Shown in pieces: positions 16,909-25,665 of a stretch of 64,000 bases of DNA (position 1 is its first letter; every line of letters begins with the position of its first letter). Origin of the DNA: UBA3792 sp946185305 (GTDB lineage Bacteria > Bacillota > Clostridia > Christensenellales > CAG-138); the NCBI GenBank assembly GCA_946185305.1, contig CAMHJE010000002.1, positions 24,652 through 88,651 on the forward strand. The letters run 5' to 3'. The notes below the pieces were generated by a model. That model did not search any database and was not told where the DNA came from. It saw only the letters and a list, made by a program, of their open reading frames with translations. Made by a program: the position numbers and the translations under genes.

Positions 16909-16966
16909 AATCGTTACCGAATCGTTACAATTTGGGGATGACCGCGCGCGCCCGATTTGCTATAAT
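16909..16966 (+). promoter_or_regulatory. promoter and candidate autoregulatory site of the two-component operon
   Basis: An extended -10 TGCTATAAT ends at 16966, with a weak -35 (ATGACC, 16938-16943). Just upstream are two direct repeats AATCGTTAC at 16909-16917 and 16920-16928, one helical turn apart (11 bp), the arrangement that OmpR-family regulators usually bind. Confidence 0.6.
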
Positions 16967-16992
16967 GCAGGTAAAGAAAGGCGGAGAACGAT

Positions 16993-17655
16993 ATGCGAAC
17001 GATTTTCATAGTCGAGGACGACGAGGCGATCAACCGGCTGCTGTGCATGAACCTGTCCGTGACCGGGTATATGGTGACCGGCGAATACGACGGTGCGGAG
17101 GCAAAAGCGCGCATCGAGCGCGGCGAACGCTATGACCTTGCCCTGCTGGATATCATGCTGCCGGGCCTGGACGGCTTCGAGCTGCTGGACACGTTCAAGG
17201 CGGCGTCAATCCCGGTGATCTTTCTGACGGCCAAGAACGCCGTGGAGGATCGCGTGAAGGGTCTGCGCGACGGCGCGGAGGATTACATCGTCAAGCCGTT
17301 TGCGCTTGAAGAGCTGCTTGCGCGGATCGACAAGGTGCTTTCGCGGCACCTGCCGCCGCCGGACTCGATCCGTCTCGGCGATATCGAAATCTTCCCGAAA
17401 AGCCGCTCGGTCACAAAAGCCGGGCAGCCTCTTGAGCTGACGCCGACGCAGTATGACCTGTTGCTGCTGCTTGCCAAGAACAAAAACGTCGCCCTCTCGC
17501 GCGAACGCATCCTGTCCGAGATCTGGAACAGCGATTTTATCGGGGAATCCCGCGCCATCGACAACCATATTTCGCAGCTGCGCCGCCGTACCGGGCTGCC
17601 GATCGTCGCGGTGAGCCGCGTCGGCTACCGGCTCGAAACGGATGAGGGGGTATAA
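16993..17655 (+). CDS. OmpR/PhoB-family response regulator
   Basis: A 220-residue DNA-binding response regulator. The receiver domain (1-115) has acidic residues Glu8-Asp10, the phosphorylation site Asp53 in LALLDIMLPGLDG, Thr79 and Lys101 in YIVKPF. The winged-helix output domain (about 125-218) includes ELTPTQYDLLLLLAKN and ends in SRVGYRLE. A 27-bp gap containing the perfect palindrome GGCACAGCTGTGCC (17659-17672) separates it from the kinase gene; that hairpin may tune relative expression. Direct repeats in front of the promoter suggest autoregulation. Confidence 0.93.
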   Translation: MRTIFIVEDDEAINRLLCMNLSVTGYMVTGEYDGAEAKARIERGERYDLALLDIMLPGLDGFELLDTFKAASIPVIFLTAKNAVEDRVKGLRDGAEDYIVKPFALEELLARIDKVLSRHLPPPDSIRLGDIEIFPKSRSVTKAGQPLELTPTQYDLLLLLAKNKNVALSRERILSEIWNSDFIGESRAIDNHISQLRRRTGLPIVAVSRVGYRLETDEGV

Positions 17656-17682
17656 CCGGCACAGCTGTGCCGCACAACCGGC

Positions 17683-19044
17683 ATGAAACTGTCTCTGAAA
17701 ATGAGTCTGCTCTCCATAGGACTATCGGCGCTGACGCTGCTCGCGGTCGGCGCTGTTGTGCTGCGCGCAGCGTATCGGCAATCGCTCGACGCCGAGCGTG
17801 AAAACGCGCGGGCGCGGCTCAGCTTTTTGACGACCTCCTACGCCGTCGCCGTGGACCGCGAAGGGCTCGAGCCGCTGTCCTCCTTTGCGGAAAAGAACCG
17901 GCGGCAATACCTGTTTCGCCGCTTTGACAAGGGCGACGAGAAGTGGCAGTTCGTCTATATGGGCGACACGCTCTATAACGATTCGTCGCTTGCGCTCGAC
18001 CGGCTGATGAACGGCGCGGGCGAACGGCTGTTTGCGATGGGCGACCGGTATGTGATCGTGCTCTGCGAATCGCTCCCGGACGGCAGCGATATCTACCTGC
18101 TGCACGACTGCACGGCAGTCATCGACGCGGCGCGCCGCCTGACGCACACGTTTCTGCTGATCGGCGGCGTCGCTTTTTTGGCGCTTGCCGTAGCGCTGTG
18201 GCTGTTGACGCACGCGGCGCTCGGCCCGCTTGCGGAGCTCGAACGCGCGGCGCGGCGCATGGCGGCGGGCGATTACGAAACCCCGATCCGAAGCCGGCAC
18301 CGTGACGAGGTCGGCTCGCTCGCACGGAGCTTTGAGCAGATGCGTCTGAGCGTGCAGGAGCAGATCGCGGCGGTGTCCGAGGTCGCGGAGCAGCGGAAGC
18401 TGCTGGTCGGCGCGCTCACGCATGAGCTGAAAACGCCGATGACCGCAATCGTGGGTTACAGCGAAGCCCTGCACACGCTGCGGCTTTCGGAGGAACAGCA
18501 GGCCGAAAGCCTCCGGTTTTTGTACGCGGAAAGCAAACGGCTGGAGGCGCTGACGCAGAAGATGATGCGCCTGATCGCCGTGGACGGCGGCGAGGCCATT
18601 GCGCTTTTGCCCGTGACCGGCGAGGCGCTTTCGCAAACGCTGCGCCCGATGCTGTCCAAGCTCGCCGAGCAGCGCGGCGTGGCGCTGCATCTTGCGCTGA
18701 ACGGCTTTGCCGCGATCGGCGACGCCGACCTGTTGTGCAGCGTCCTGACCAATCTGTTTGATAACGCGGTTTCCGCCGGTGCGAGCGAGGTTTGGCTGGC
18801 CGGGCGCGGCCCCGTGCTCGTCGTGACCGACAACGGCCCCGGCATGACCAAGGAGGTGCTTGCCCGCGTGACCGAGCCGTTCTATCGCGCGGACAAGGCG
18901 CGCAGCCGCAAAACCGGGCACGCGGGGCTCGGCCTTGCGCTCGTGCAGCGGATCGTGACGCTGCACCGCGGCACGCTGCTGATCGAAAGCGAACCGAACC
19001 AAGGCACGACCGTGACCGTGAAGCTGCGGGAGGCGGAGGCATGA
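17683..19044 (+). CDS. sensor histidine kinase
   Basis: A 453-residue membrane kinase. Two spans (about 7-29 and 155-177) bracket a 125-residue extracytoplasmic sensor domain. A HAMP linker (about 178-230, with GPLAELERAARRMAAGDY) leads to the H-box ALTHELKTPMTAIVGYSE with His247. The ATPase domain shows the N-box LTNLFDNAVSAG, G1 VVTDNGPGM and G2 GHAGLGLALV. No clear Shine-Dalgarno sequence precedes the ATG. Its stop overlaps the start of the first downstream lipoprotein (ATGA), so sensor and lipoproteins are made together. The signal is unknown. Confidence 0.92.
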   Translation: MKLSLKMSLLSIGLSALTLLAVGAVVLRAAYRQSLDAERENARARLSFLTTSYAVAVDREGLEPLSSFAEKNRRQYLFRRFDKGDEKWQFVYMGDTLYNDSSLALDRLMNGAGERLFAMGDRYVIVLCESLPDGSDIYLLHDCTAVIDAARRLTHTFLLIGGVAFLALAVALWLLTHAALGPLAELERAARRMAAGDYETPIRSRHRDEVGSLARSFEQMRLSVQEQIAAVSEVAEQRKLLVGALTHELKTPMTAIVGYSEALHTLRLSEEQQAESLRFLYAESKRLEALTQKMMRLIAVDGGEAIALLPVTGEALSQTLRPMLSKLAEQRGVALHLALNGFAAIGDADLLCSVLTNLFDNAVSAGASEVWLAGRGPVLVVTDNGPGMTKEVLARVTEPFYRADKARSRKTGHAGLGLALVQRIVTLHRGTLLIESEPNQGTTVTVKLREAEA

Positions 19045-20594
19045 AAAAGAAGCGAATCGCGGGGCTGCTCGCCCTGCTGCTGCTTTGCGGCTGTATGACG
19101 GAGGAATTTGCCGCCGTCTCGCCCGAGGCTTTCCGTCCCGAACCGACGCCCACGCTGCCGCCCGCCGCACAGGCGACCGCAAGCCCGACCCGCGCCGCCA
19201 ATGAGCAGGTGCTGTTTACCTACCCCGATACGGTTTCGTTCTCCGCCAAGCAGGGACTTTTGACCGTGACCGGCGAAGCCGCCGTGGACGCGTCCTCCCT
19301 TTCCTCGCTGATTGCCCGCGTCGGCCCCGCTGACTTCACCGCCGAGCGCACCGCCCTGCTGTACGACGCCTGCATGGACGGCGATATAACCTATTTCTAC
19401 CCGTACAGCAGCGCCGCCTATCTCTACTATCCCGAATTTTCCGATGAGGAGCTTTCCGCCGCGGCCGACGCAATACAGACGCTGATCGACGCGGGTCTCG
19501 GCAGCACCGGCCATGAGGACGGGCATGCGCAATGGTCGCTCATCCGGCAGCGCGCCCTCGCTCGCACAGCCGACCACCCGGCGCACATCGACCGCGAAAG
19601 AACCGCGCCGACCCTGTCGGACGCGCCGGGCAGCGTGACGCTGACAAACGAGCGCGGCCGCCCGGTTGGGGAGGCCCGCTATACCCGTAAGGAAACCGGC
19701 GCTTTGGAAACGGCCCTGCGGGGGCTTGGGAAAAACTTTGTCGTGCAGAACGCCGCGCGGTGGGAAAACGCGGACGAAGCCGCCGCCGCGCTGCGGGAGA
19801 TGCCGCCCGCGCTGTCGTGGTTTTCCTCGTTCCGCTATACGAACAACCTGCCGCTGGTGAACGGGCTTGTCGGAAAAGAGTTTGCCGCCCGGCTCGATGT
19901 GACCGACCTTGCCGAAACGGACGAAACGCCCGCGGGCTGTACGCTTGCGCTGTCGCCAAAGGCGGCCTTCGACGCCGCGCGGCAGTTTTTGCACCGCGCC
20001 GGGGTGATGAATTTCGAGCCGTATCGCATCACCTTTTTTGCCGGTCCTACGGGAAAACAATGGTATGAGGTGCGCTGCGCGCGCTGTTACGACGGTCTGA
20101 TGGTTTACTGCCTGACCGGGCAGAATCTGTTGCCCTACGGCTCGTTTGCCCATGATGCGCAGACGCCGTCCGACTGGACGAACGAGTTTTGCGGGATGCT
20201 GCTCGACGACGGCGGCGTGTTCGCCGCGACATGGGAGCATCCGCTTCGGCTGCTCCGCACGGAGCCGGACGGCGCCCGCGATACGGTCGTGCTGCAGGAA
20301 GCCGTGGACTTGGCGACGGCCTATCTTTTGGCGCAATACGGCGATACGCGCGTCGCCCGCACCGCGACGGTGCAGCGCGTGTCCCTGGTGCTTTGCTGCG
20401 TGCCGGATCCGAATGCCGACCGGGAGGGGCGGCTCCTTCCCGCATGGCTTGTGCAATACGCCTACGGGCGGGACGATACCGCCGCCGAGCGTGACAATCT
20501 GCACCTTGTCGCGTTCTCCCAAATCACCGGCGAAAAGCTCGGCGAAAGCGCGCTGCCGCCCTCGTTTGACCGACGCAATGCGGAGGAGAGATAA
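19041..20594 (+). CDS. lipoprotein linked to the two-component system, unknown function
   Basis: A 517-residue lipoprotein from ATG 19041 (GGAGGC upstream, overlap with the kinase stop). Signal peptide MKKKRIAGLLALLLLCGC, lipobox Cys18. A Pro/Thr-rich stretch (about 35-55) precedes a large soluble region. The last third contains W..EFCGMLLDDGG and a segment ending HLVAFSQITGEKLGE, which resembles the terminal strand of PepSY-like or YycH/YycI-like regions. It shares this C-terminal layout with the next gene, so the two look like diverged paralogues. The layout regulator-kinase-two exported proteins recalls walRK-yycHI, but I see no decisive sequence link. Confidence 0.8.
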   Translation: MKKKRIAGLLALLLLCGCMTEEFAAVSPEAFRPEPTPTLPPAAQATASPTRAANEQVLFTYPDTVSFSAKQGLLTVTGEAAVDASSLSSLIARVGPADFTAERTALLYDACMDGDITYFYPYSSAAYLYYPEFSDEELSAAADAIQTLIDAGLGSTGHEDGHAQWSLIRQRALARTADHPAHIDRERTAPTLSDAPGSVTLTNERGRPVGEARYTRKETGALETALRGLGKNFVVQNAARWENADEAAAALREMPPALSWFSSFRYTNNLPLVNGLVGKEFAARLDVTDLAETDETPAGCTLALSPKAAFDAARQFLHRAGVMNFEPYRITFFAGPTGKQWYEVRCARCYDGLMVYCLTGQNLLPYGSFAHDAQTPSDWTNEFCGMLLDDGGVFAATWEHPLRLLRTEPDGARDTVVLQEAVDLATAYLLAQYGDTRVARTATVQRVSLVLCCVPDPNADREGRLLPAWLVQYAYGRDDTAAERDNLHLVAFSQITGEKLGESALPPSFDRRNAEER

Positions 20595-20596
20595 AA

Positions 20597-22126
20597 ATGA
20601 AACGGAGTCTTTGTTTGCTGCTCGCTTTGCTGCTGCTCGGCTGCGCGAGCGAATTTGCCCCGCTCGATACCGCGGCCTATCCCGCCGCGCCGGTCGAGGG
20701 CGACCCGTATGTGCGTGACGCTTCGCTTCCGCTCGAAAAGCGGCGCTATCTGATGGAACGGCTTGGGCTGACCGAGGACGAGCGCACATGGACGGAGCCG
20801 GGGCTTTCCGGCACGTTCCCGATCCATGTGCCGGACGTGCTGGCGATGCCGGTGTACCGGCTCCATGCGATGCAGTTCAGCGAGGAAAATCTCCAATACC
20901 TTGCCGAAGCCTGCTTCCCGGACGGCAGGATGACAAACGAAGTGTTTTCCGATGCCTTCAGCCAAGACGAGCTGCAATACATGATCGCGCGGCTTAAGGA
21001 AGCGCTTGCCACCTATACGGACGAGATGATAAGTGAGGATCCTCTCTTTGTCCGGCAAAAGGAAGAAATACAGGAAACGATCGACCGCTACACCGCCATG
21101 CTTGCGGATGCGCCGGCCACCATCGAGCGCACCCCGGCAAGCGTTCATTTTATGCCGATGGACGCCTATGGCTGTACTTCGCTGACGCATAACAAGGAAG
21201 AAATCCTGCTCCATCAGCAGGATTGCGAATGGCTTTCGGATGTTCCTTCTCCTTATATATGCTCCTTTTTAAGCGTTACAAACTTTTATCCGACCTCCGA
21301 GGAAATCTTTTATGTTTCGCAAGAGATAGATCAAAACAGGGAAACCGTGATCGACGGGCATTGGGAAGGGCCAAAGGGCAGCAGCGTCTTATTCTTTTAT
21401 TCAACTTATAACGGAATAGCGGTAAGCGAGACCAATTGCGGCAGCCGAATCGACGTGCTTCCCTATTTGGACGGAGACGAAAAGCCGGAGGAATGTTTTC
21501 TCGAAAAGACGCCGAAAGAAGCGGCGGAGGACGTAAAAGCCTTTTTGCATGCCGCGCACATTCCGGCTTCGTTCGGACGGTTCGATCTCTGCACCACACC
21601 CGGCGGATCGCTGCAATCCTATAACGTCCGGTGCAATCCCGTGGTAGACAATATCCCGGTCGTGTCCGTGATGAACCGCAGCCCCCTGACCGCCCCGCCC
21701 TATGGAGAGCCGCATCTGCCGGTGGAGGATGAAACCTGGACGTATACCGTTCTGCGTTTTATCGTGTCGGGATCGCGCATCGTGTTTGTGAATTGGTTTT
21801 CCCCGATCCGGGCCGGCGAGCAGCTGGAGGCCGATGCCGCGCTGCTGCCGTATGCGGAGGTGGAGGCCGTGGCAAAGGCCGCGCTGTCCGGGGACTGTCC
21901 GGAGGGGATCATCCCGCTTTCGGCGTCTCTGGTGCTCCGTGCAATCAACGACCCGACGCTGCTGCACGAGGGGCTGCTGCGCCCCGCCTGGTGCTTTGTC
22001 TACCGCCCGCGATCCGCAGACGAGGACGTGCGCTATACGCTCTCCGTCGACGCCGTGACCGGCGAGCCCATCGACTTCGGCACGGATCTTTGCGATTTGA
22101 AACCGTCGGAGATCCCGGATCATTGA
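20597..22126 (+). CDS. second lipoprotein of the two-component operon, unknown function
   Basis: A 509-residue lipoprotein, 2 bp after the previous gene and preceded by GGAGGAGAG. Signal peptide MKRSLCLLLALLLLGC with lipobox LLLGC (Cys16). The mature domain is acidic and beta-rich and ends YTLSVDAVTGEPIDFG, the same terminal pattern as its neighbour. No catalytic motif is visible. Together with the upstream lipoprotein it may report an envelope signal to the kinase; that is inferred from operon position. The operon ends at the terminator at 22131-22162. Confidence 0.8.
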   Translation: MKRSLCLLLALLLLGCASEFAPLDTAAYPAAPVEGDPYVRDASLPLEKRRYLMERLGLTEDERTWTEPGLSGTFPIHVPDVLAMPVYRLHAMQFSEENLQYLAEACFPDGRMTNEVFSDAFSQDELQYMIARLKEALATYTDEMISEDPLFVRQKEEIQETIDRYTAMLADAPATIERTPASVHFMPMDAYGCTSLTHNKEEILLHQQDCEWLSDVPSPYICSFLSVTNFYPTSEEIFYVSQEIDQNRETVIDGHWEGPKGSSVLFFYSTYNGIAVSETNCGSRIDVLPYLDGDEKPEECFLEKTPKEAAEDVKAFLHAAHIPASFGRFDLCTTPGGSLQSYNVRCNPVVDNIPVVSVMNRSPLTAPPYGEPHLPVEDETWTYTVLRFIVSGSRIVFVNWFSPIRAGEQLEADAALLPYAEVEAVAKAALSGDCPEGIIPLSASLVLRAINDPTLLHEGLLRPAWCFVYRPRSADEDVRYTLSVDAVTGEPIDFGTDLCDLKPSEIPDH

Positions 22127-22130
22127 ACGC

Positions 22131-22162
22131 AAAACGCACGGGAACGAACCCGTGCGTTTTTT
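22131..22162. terminator. bidirectional terminator
   Basis: AAAACGCACGGG/CCCGTGCGTTTT with a short loop and T run, between the converging two-component operon and the glycogen operon. Confidence 0.85.
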
Positions 22163-22179
22163 GATTGCCTTCTTTTTCG

Positions 22180-24087
22180 TTATTCCGCTTCCTTCAAAAT
22201 GTACGCCGCGACCGCGCGGGGCGTATTGAGCTCCGGGGCGGCATGGGTGTCGATGGTGACGCCGAAATCGGCGCCGATCCGTTCGATCAGCGAGAAGTAT
22301 TGCAGCGAATCGCCGCCGAGGTCGTACTGGAAATGGCTGTCCGGCGTGACGTTGTCCATGCCGGTCACGTCGGCAAACGCCGCCATCACGCGCGGCAGAA
22401 TCTCCTCCAAGCCCTTTTCATAGAGCGTCTCGGCCTTTTCGGTCGGCCGGTCGGCGGCGTGGACGCGGAGGGTGCCGTTGGCAAGGCGCTTTTTGACCTC
22501 GCCGTTTTGCACCTTCATCGTCAGCGCCAAGGGCAGCGGCTCCTCGGCAAAGACGATCCGATCCACACGATAGGCACGCGGCAGAGCCGCGTTTTTGGCA
22601 TACAGCTGTTCGGCAAGGTTGCCGAGCGCGTAGGCGTTATGCTGCTTCGGCTCGACGACAAGCACCGCCATCGTCCCGCCGCCCGGACGCTTCTGCTCCA
22701 CGGCGGCCAGATTTTGAATCAGCGGGCTGCCGAACGCGGCTTCGATCACGGCGGGGGCGATGCGCTCGCCGTTTTCGCCGTTGATCATATCGTCGGTACG
22801 TCCCGCAAAGAACAGATACCCGCCCTTGCGAATCTCGATGCAGTCCTTGGTATCGAACCACGCCAAGGGGTCATGCGGGATGCGGACGCCGTTTTCGTAG
22901 GTGGCGGTATAGCAGGTGCGGCCGCGCACCCACAGGCTGTTTTCGCCCTGCTTCGCCTCCATCGATGGGAACAGCTTGCCGATAGAGCCTTCCATGCGCG
23001 CCTTGGCGCTGTGCCGCAGCTCAACCGAGGCGATGCCGATTTCGGTCATGCCGTAGCCGTTATACAGCGGGTAGGCAATGCCGTTGATCAGCCGCATCGT
23101 GTCCTCGCGCACGGCGCCGCCGCCGGTGATGCAGAACCGCACCGCATTGCCGAGCGCCTGCCTTTGCACCGAGCGGAACAGGACTTCCCTTGCAAACCAC
23201 CGGCCGAGCCGCGGAAACAGCCCGCTTTGCAGCGCAAGGGACAGCTTCAGGCCCTTTTCGAGCTTTTCGGCCTGCCCGGTGCGCTTGGCGGTGCGCAGCA
23301 CGGCGTCCGCGACGGCGTTCCAAAAGATCGGCAGGCAAAAGATGTGCGTGACCTCGTGCTTTTGGCACGTTTCGGAAATGACCTCCGGCGCCAAGGACGG
23401 CAGCAGCACAAGCGTTCGGCCAAAGCAGGAGAACCACAGCAGCACCGCCGAAAGGCCGAAGATGTGATAGAACGGCAAAAAGGCGAGCAGCTTAAGATGC
23501 CCGTGGTAGAACGTGGCGACGGTGTGGTTTTCCTTCAGCACATAGCCGGAGTTGCGGATCTGCGCACAGACGGCTTTGCCGTCGAACGCGATCAGGCGCG
23601 GTTTGCCCGTCGTGCCGGAGGTGCAAAGGATGATCTCGTCCGCCCAGTCGCAATAATCGCCGCTTGCCGTCAGCGCGTCCGGCGCTATCGTTTCGGCGGC
23701 GGTAAAATCGCGGTTGCCGATCACATGCTTTGCGGCACATTCCGTAAGGCACCCTTCGACCATATCCAAAGGCGCGTTGGTGTTCAAAAGCAGTGGCCTG
23801 TACCCTGCGCGCAGGATCGCCCAAAAGGCCACGACCCAATCGATGCCGTTCGGGAGGTAGATCCCGACCGGGCCGCCCGCGGGATACGCCGAAAGGCGCG
23901 TATGCAGCGCGGCGGTCGCACTTTCGATGCGGCGCTGCGCCTCGCCGTAGGTGACGGTGCAAATCCTGCCGTTTTCGTCCCACTCGAAAAGCGCCTCGTT
24001 TGTGAAGCGGAACGCGAACGTATATACGGTGGAGAGGGACTGTTCGGCCCTCTCCAGCTCTTGTATGATCTTTTCGTAGAATGTCAT
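22180..24087 (-). CDS. ANL adenylating enzyme fused to a carrier-protein domain
   Basis: A 635-residue didomain protein. Residues 1-540 are an acyl-activating (ANL) enzyme: ILCTSGTTGKPRLIAFDGK near 153-171 is the ATP motif, NGYGMTEIGIASVE the A5 region, FFAGRTDDMINGENGERI the A8 hinge, and LTMKVQNGEVKKRL carries the A10 lysine. Residues about 555-635 form an acyl/peptidyl carrier domain with the phosphopantetheine serine Ser594 in LGGDSLQYF. It should adenylate a carboxylic acid and load it on its own carrier; the substrate is unknown and no condensation or reductase domain is present. It overlaps glgA by ATGA, an odd partner for glycogen genes. Confidence 0.88.
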   Translation of the reverse strand: MTFYEKIIQELERAEQSLSTVYTFAFRFTNEALFEWDENGRICTVTYGEAQRRIESATAALHTRLSAYPAGGPVGIYLPNGIDWVVAFWAILRAGYRPLLLNTNAPLDMVEGCLTECAAKHVIGNRDFTAAETIAPDALTASGDYCDWADEIILCTSGTTGKPRLIAFDGKAVCAQIRNSGYVLKENHTVATFYHGHLKLLAFLPFYHIFGLSAVLLWFSCFGRTLVLLPSLAPEVISETCQKHEVTHIFCLPIFWNAVADAVLRTAKRTGQAEKLEKGLKLSLALQSGLFPRLGRWFAREVLFRSVQRQALGNAVRFCITGGGAVREDTMRLINGIAYPLYNGYGMTEIGIASVELRHSAKARMEGSIGKLFPSMEAKQGENSLWVRGRTCYTATYENGVRIPHDPLAWFDTKDCIEIRKGGYLFFAGRTDDMINGENGERIAPAVIEAAFGSPLIQNLAAVEQKRPGGGTMAVLVVEPKQHNAYALGNLAEQLYAKNAALPRAYRVDRIVFAEEPLPLALTMKVQNGEVKKRLANGTLRVHAADRPTEKAETLYEKGLEEILPRVMAAFADVTGMDNVTPDSHFQYDLGGDSLQYFSLIERIGADFGVTIDTHAAPELNTPRAVAAYILKEAE

Positions 24088-25562
24088 GCTTCGGTTTTGG
24101 GCTTTCTCTTTCTCGGTGCGCGGACGGTCAGACCCAGCATTTCCTTATACAGCGCGAGGTACTTTTTGGCGGAGGCCTTCCAGCTGAAATCCTCCTTCAT
24201 CGCGCGGTGCACAAGGCGGCTCCACATCTCGGGATCGTTGCGCCAATAGGTAACGGCGTCCTCGATCTGCTTGAGCATTTCATGCGCGTTGTAGTTGCGG
24301 AAGCCGAAGCCCGTGCCCTCGTCGGTATACTTGTTGTACGGAATGACGGAGTCCTTGAGTCCTCCGGTTTCGCGCACGATCGGGATCGTGCCGTAGCGCA
24401 TGGCGATCATCTGACTGAGGCCGCACGGCTCGAACTGGCTCGGCATCAAATACATATCCGACGCGGCATAGACCTTGCGGGCGAGCTGCTCGTCGAGCAC
24501 GCTGCACAGCACGACCTCCCCGGGGAAGCGGCGCTGCGCGTCGCGCAGCATGTCGGTATACTTCTGATCGCCAAGGCCCAAGACGACCAGCTGCACGTCC
24601 AGCGACAGAATCTCCGGCAGCACGCGGGCGATCAGGTCGAGGCCCTTCTGATCGGTCAGGCGCGACACAATCGAGAGCATCGGAACGTCGCGCTCGGGCA
24701 GGCCGAGGTCCTTTTGCAGCTTGGCTTTTAAGGACTTTTTCACCTGCGGGTTGCGTACCGAATAATGCTCGGACAGCGCCGGATCGGTATGCGGGTCATA
24801 CGAGCCGGTGTCGATGCCGTTCAGAATACCGGACAGCGAGTATTTACGGGAGCGCAGCAGGCCGTCGAGCCGTTCGCCGTAATAATCGGTGCAGATCTCC
24901 TCGGCATAGGTGGGGCTGACGGTCGTGACGCGGTCGGCGTAGACGATGCCGCCCTTCATGAACGACAGCAGGCCGTAAAACTCCAGCGCATCGGAGGTGA
25001 AATAGCGGCCGTCGATGTGCAGCACATCCGCAATGCGGTTCCAGCAATAGAGGCCCTGGAACCGGAGGTTATGGATCGTATAGACGGTCTTGATTTTGGC
25101 ATACTCGGGGTCGAGCGCGTACTGCGTTTTCAGAAGCGCGGGGATCAGGCCGGTCTGCCAGTCGTTGCAATGGATCACGTCGGGGAAGAAGTCCACCTTG
25201 GGCAGAGAATCCAATACCGCGCGGCAGAAGAATGCATAGCGGAAGCCCTCCTGCTCGTCGCCGGTGTACACGCCGTCGTGACCGAACATGGCAAGGTTGT
25301 CGATGAAATAAAAGCGGACGCCCTCGTATTCGATCGTATCAATGCCGCAAAACACGCTCCCGTTGCCGAACGGCAGCTGATAGTGCGCGATATGCTCCAT
25401 GTTGGCAATATAGCTCCAATCAATGACGCGGTACTTCGGGATCATCACGCGAACGTCGCAGCCTTGCTTGAGCAGTTCCTTGGGCAGCGAGCCGACAACG
25501 TCGGCCAGTCCCCCGGTTTTCACGAACGGGACACATTCGCTGGCGCAAATCAATACCTTCAT
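24084..25562 (-). CDS. glgA: glycogen synthase (ADP-glucose)
   Basis: A 492-residue GT5 glucosyltransferase that extends alpha-1,4-glucan from ADP-glucose. The N-terminus holds the nucleotide-sugar lysine motif KTGGLADVVGSLP (15-27). DVIHCNDWQTGLIPALL near 127-143, GILNGIDTGSYDPHTD near 241-256 and the C-terminal PSQFEPCGLSQMIAMRYG and ETGGLKDSV motifs are typical. Length matches the family (about 480). AAAGGAG precedes the ATG. It lies fourth in the glg operon. The short C-terminal tail is rich in lysine and arginine. Confidence 0.96.
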   Translation of the reverse strand: MKVLICASECVPFVKTGGLADVVGSLPKELLKQGCDVRVMIPKYRVIDWSYIANMEHIAHYQLPFGNGSVFCGIDTIEYEGVRFYFIDNLAMFGHDGVYTGDEQEGFRYAFFCRAVLDSLPKVDFFPDVIHCNDWQTGLIPALLKTQYALDPEYAKIKTVYTIHNLRFQGLYCWNRIADVLHIDGRYFTSDALEFYGLLSFMKGGIVYADRVTTVSPTYAEEICTDYYGERLDGLLRSRKYSLSGILNGIDTGSYDPHTDPALSEHYSVRNPQVKKSLKAKLQKDLGLPERDVPMLSIVSRLTDQKGLDLIARVLPEILSLDVQLVVLGLGDQKYTDMLRDAQRRFPGEVVLCSVLDEQLARKVYAASDMYLMPSQFEPCGLSQMIAMRYGTIPIVRETGGLKDSVIPYNKYTDEGTGFGFRNYNAHEMLKQIEDAVTYWRNDPEMWSRLVHRAMKEDFSWKASAKKYLALYKEMLGLTVRAPRKRKPKTEA

Positions 25563-25665
25563 GGCAGGTTCTCCTTTGTTTCGATATTCGGAAAAGATTC
25601 CGTTTCAGCCGTGCGGCGCCGCTTCGCTTCGGACGCCGCACGGGTTGGGGTCATGCAATTTACGG

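Noticed and set aside
19041..22126. YycH/YycI identity for the two lipoproteins
   Set aside because: Only the operon layout and a terminal strand resemble them; sizes and lipid anchors differ, so I left them unnamed.
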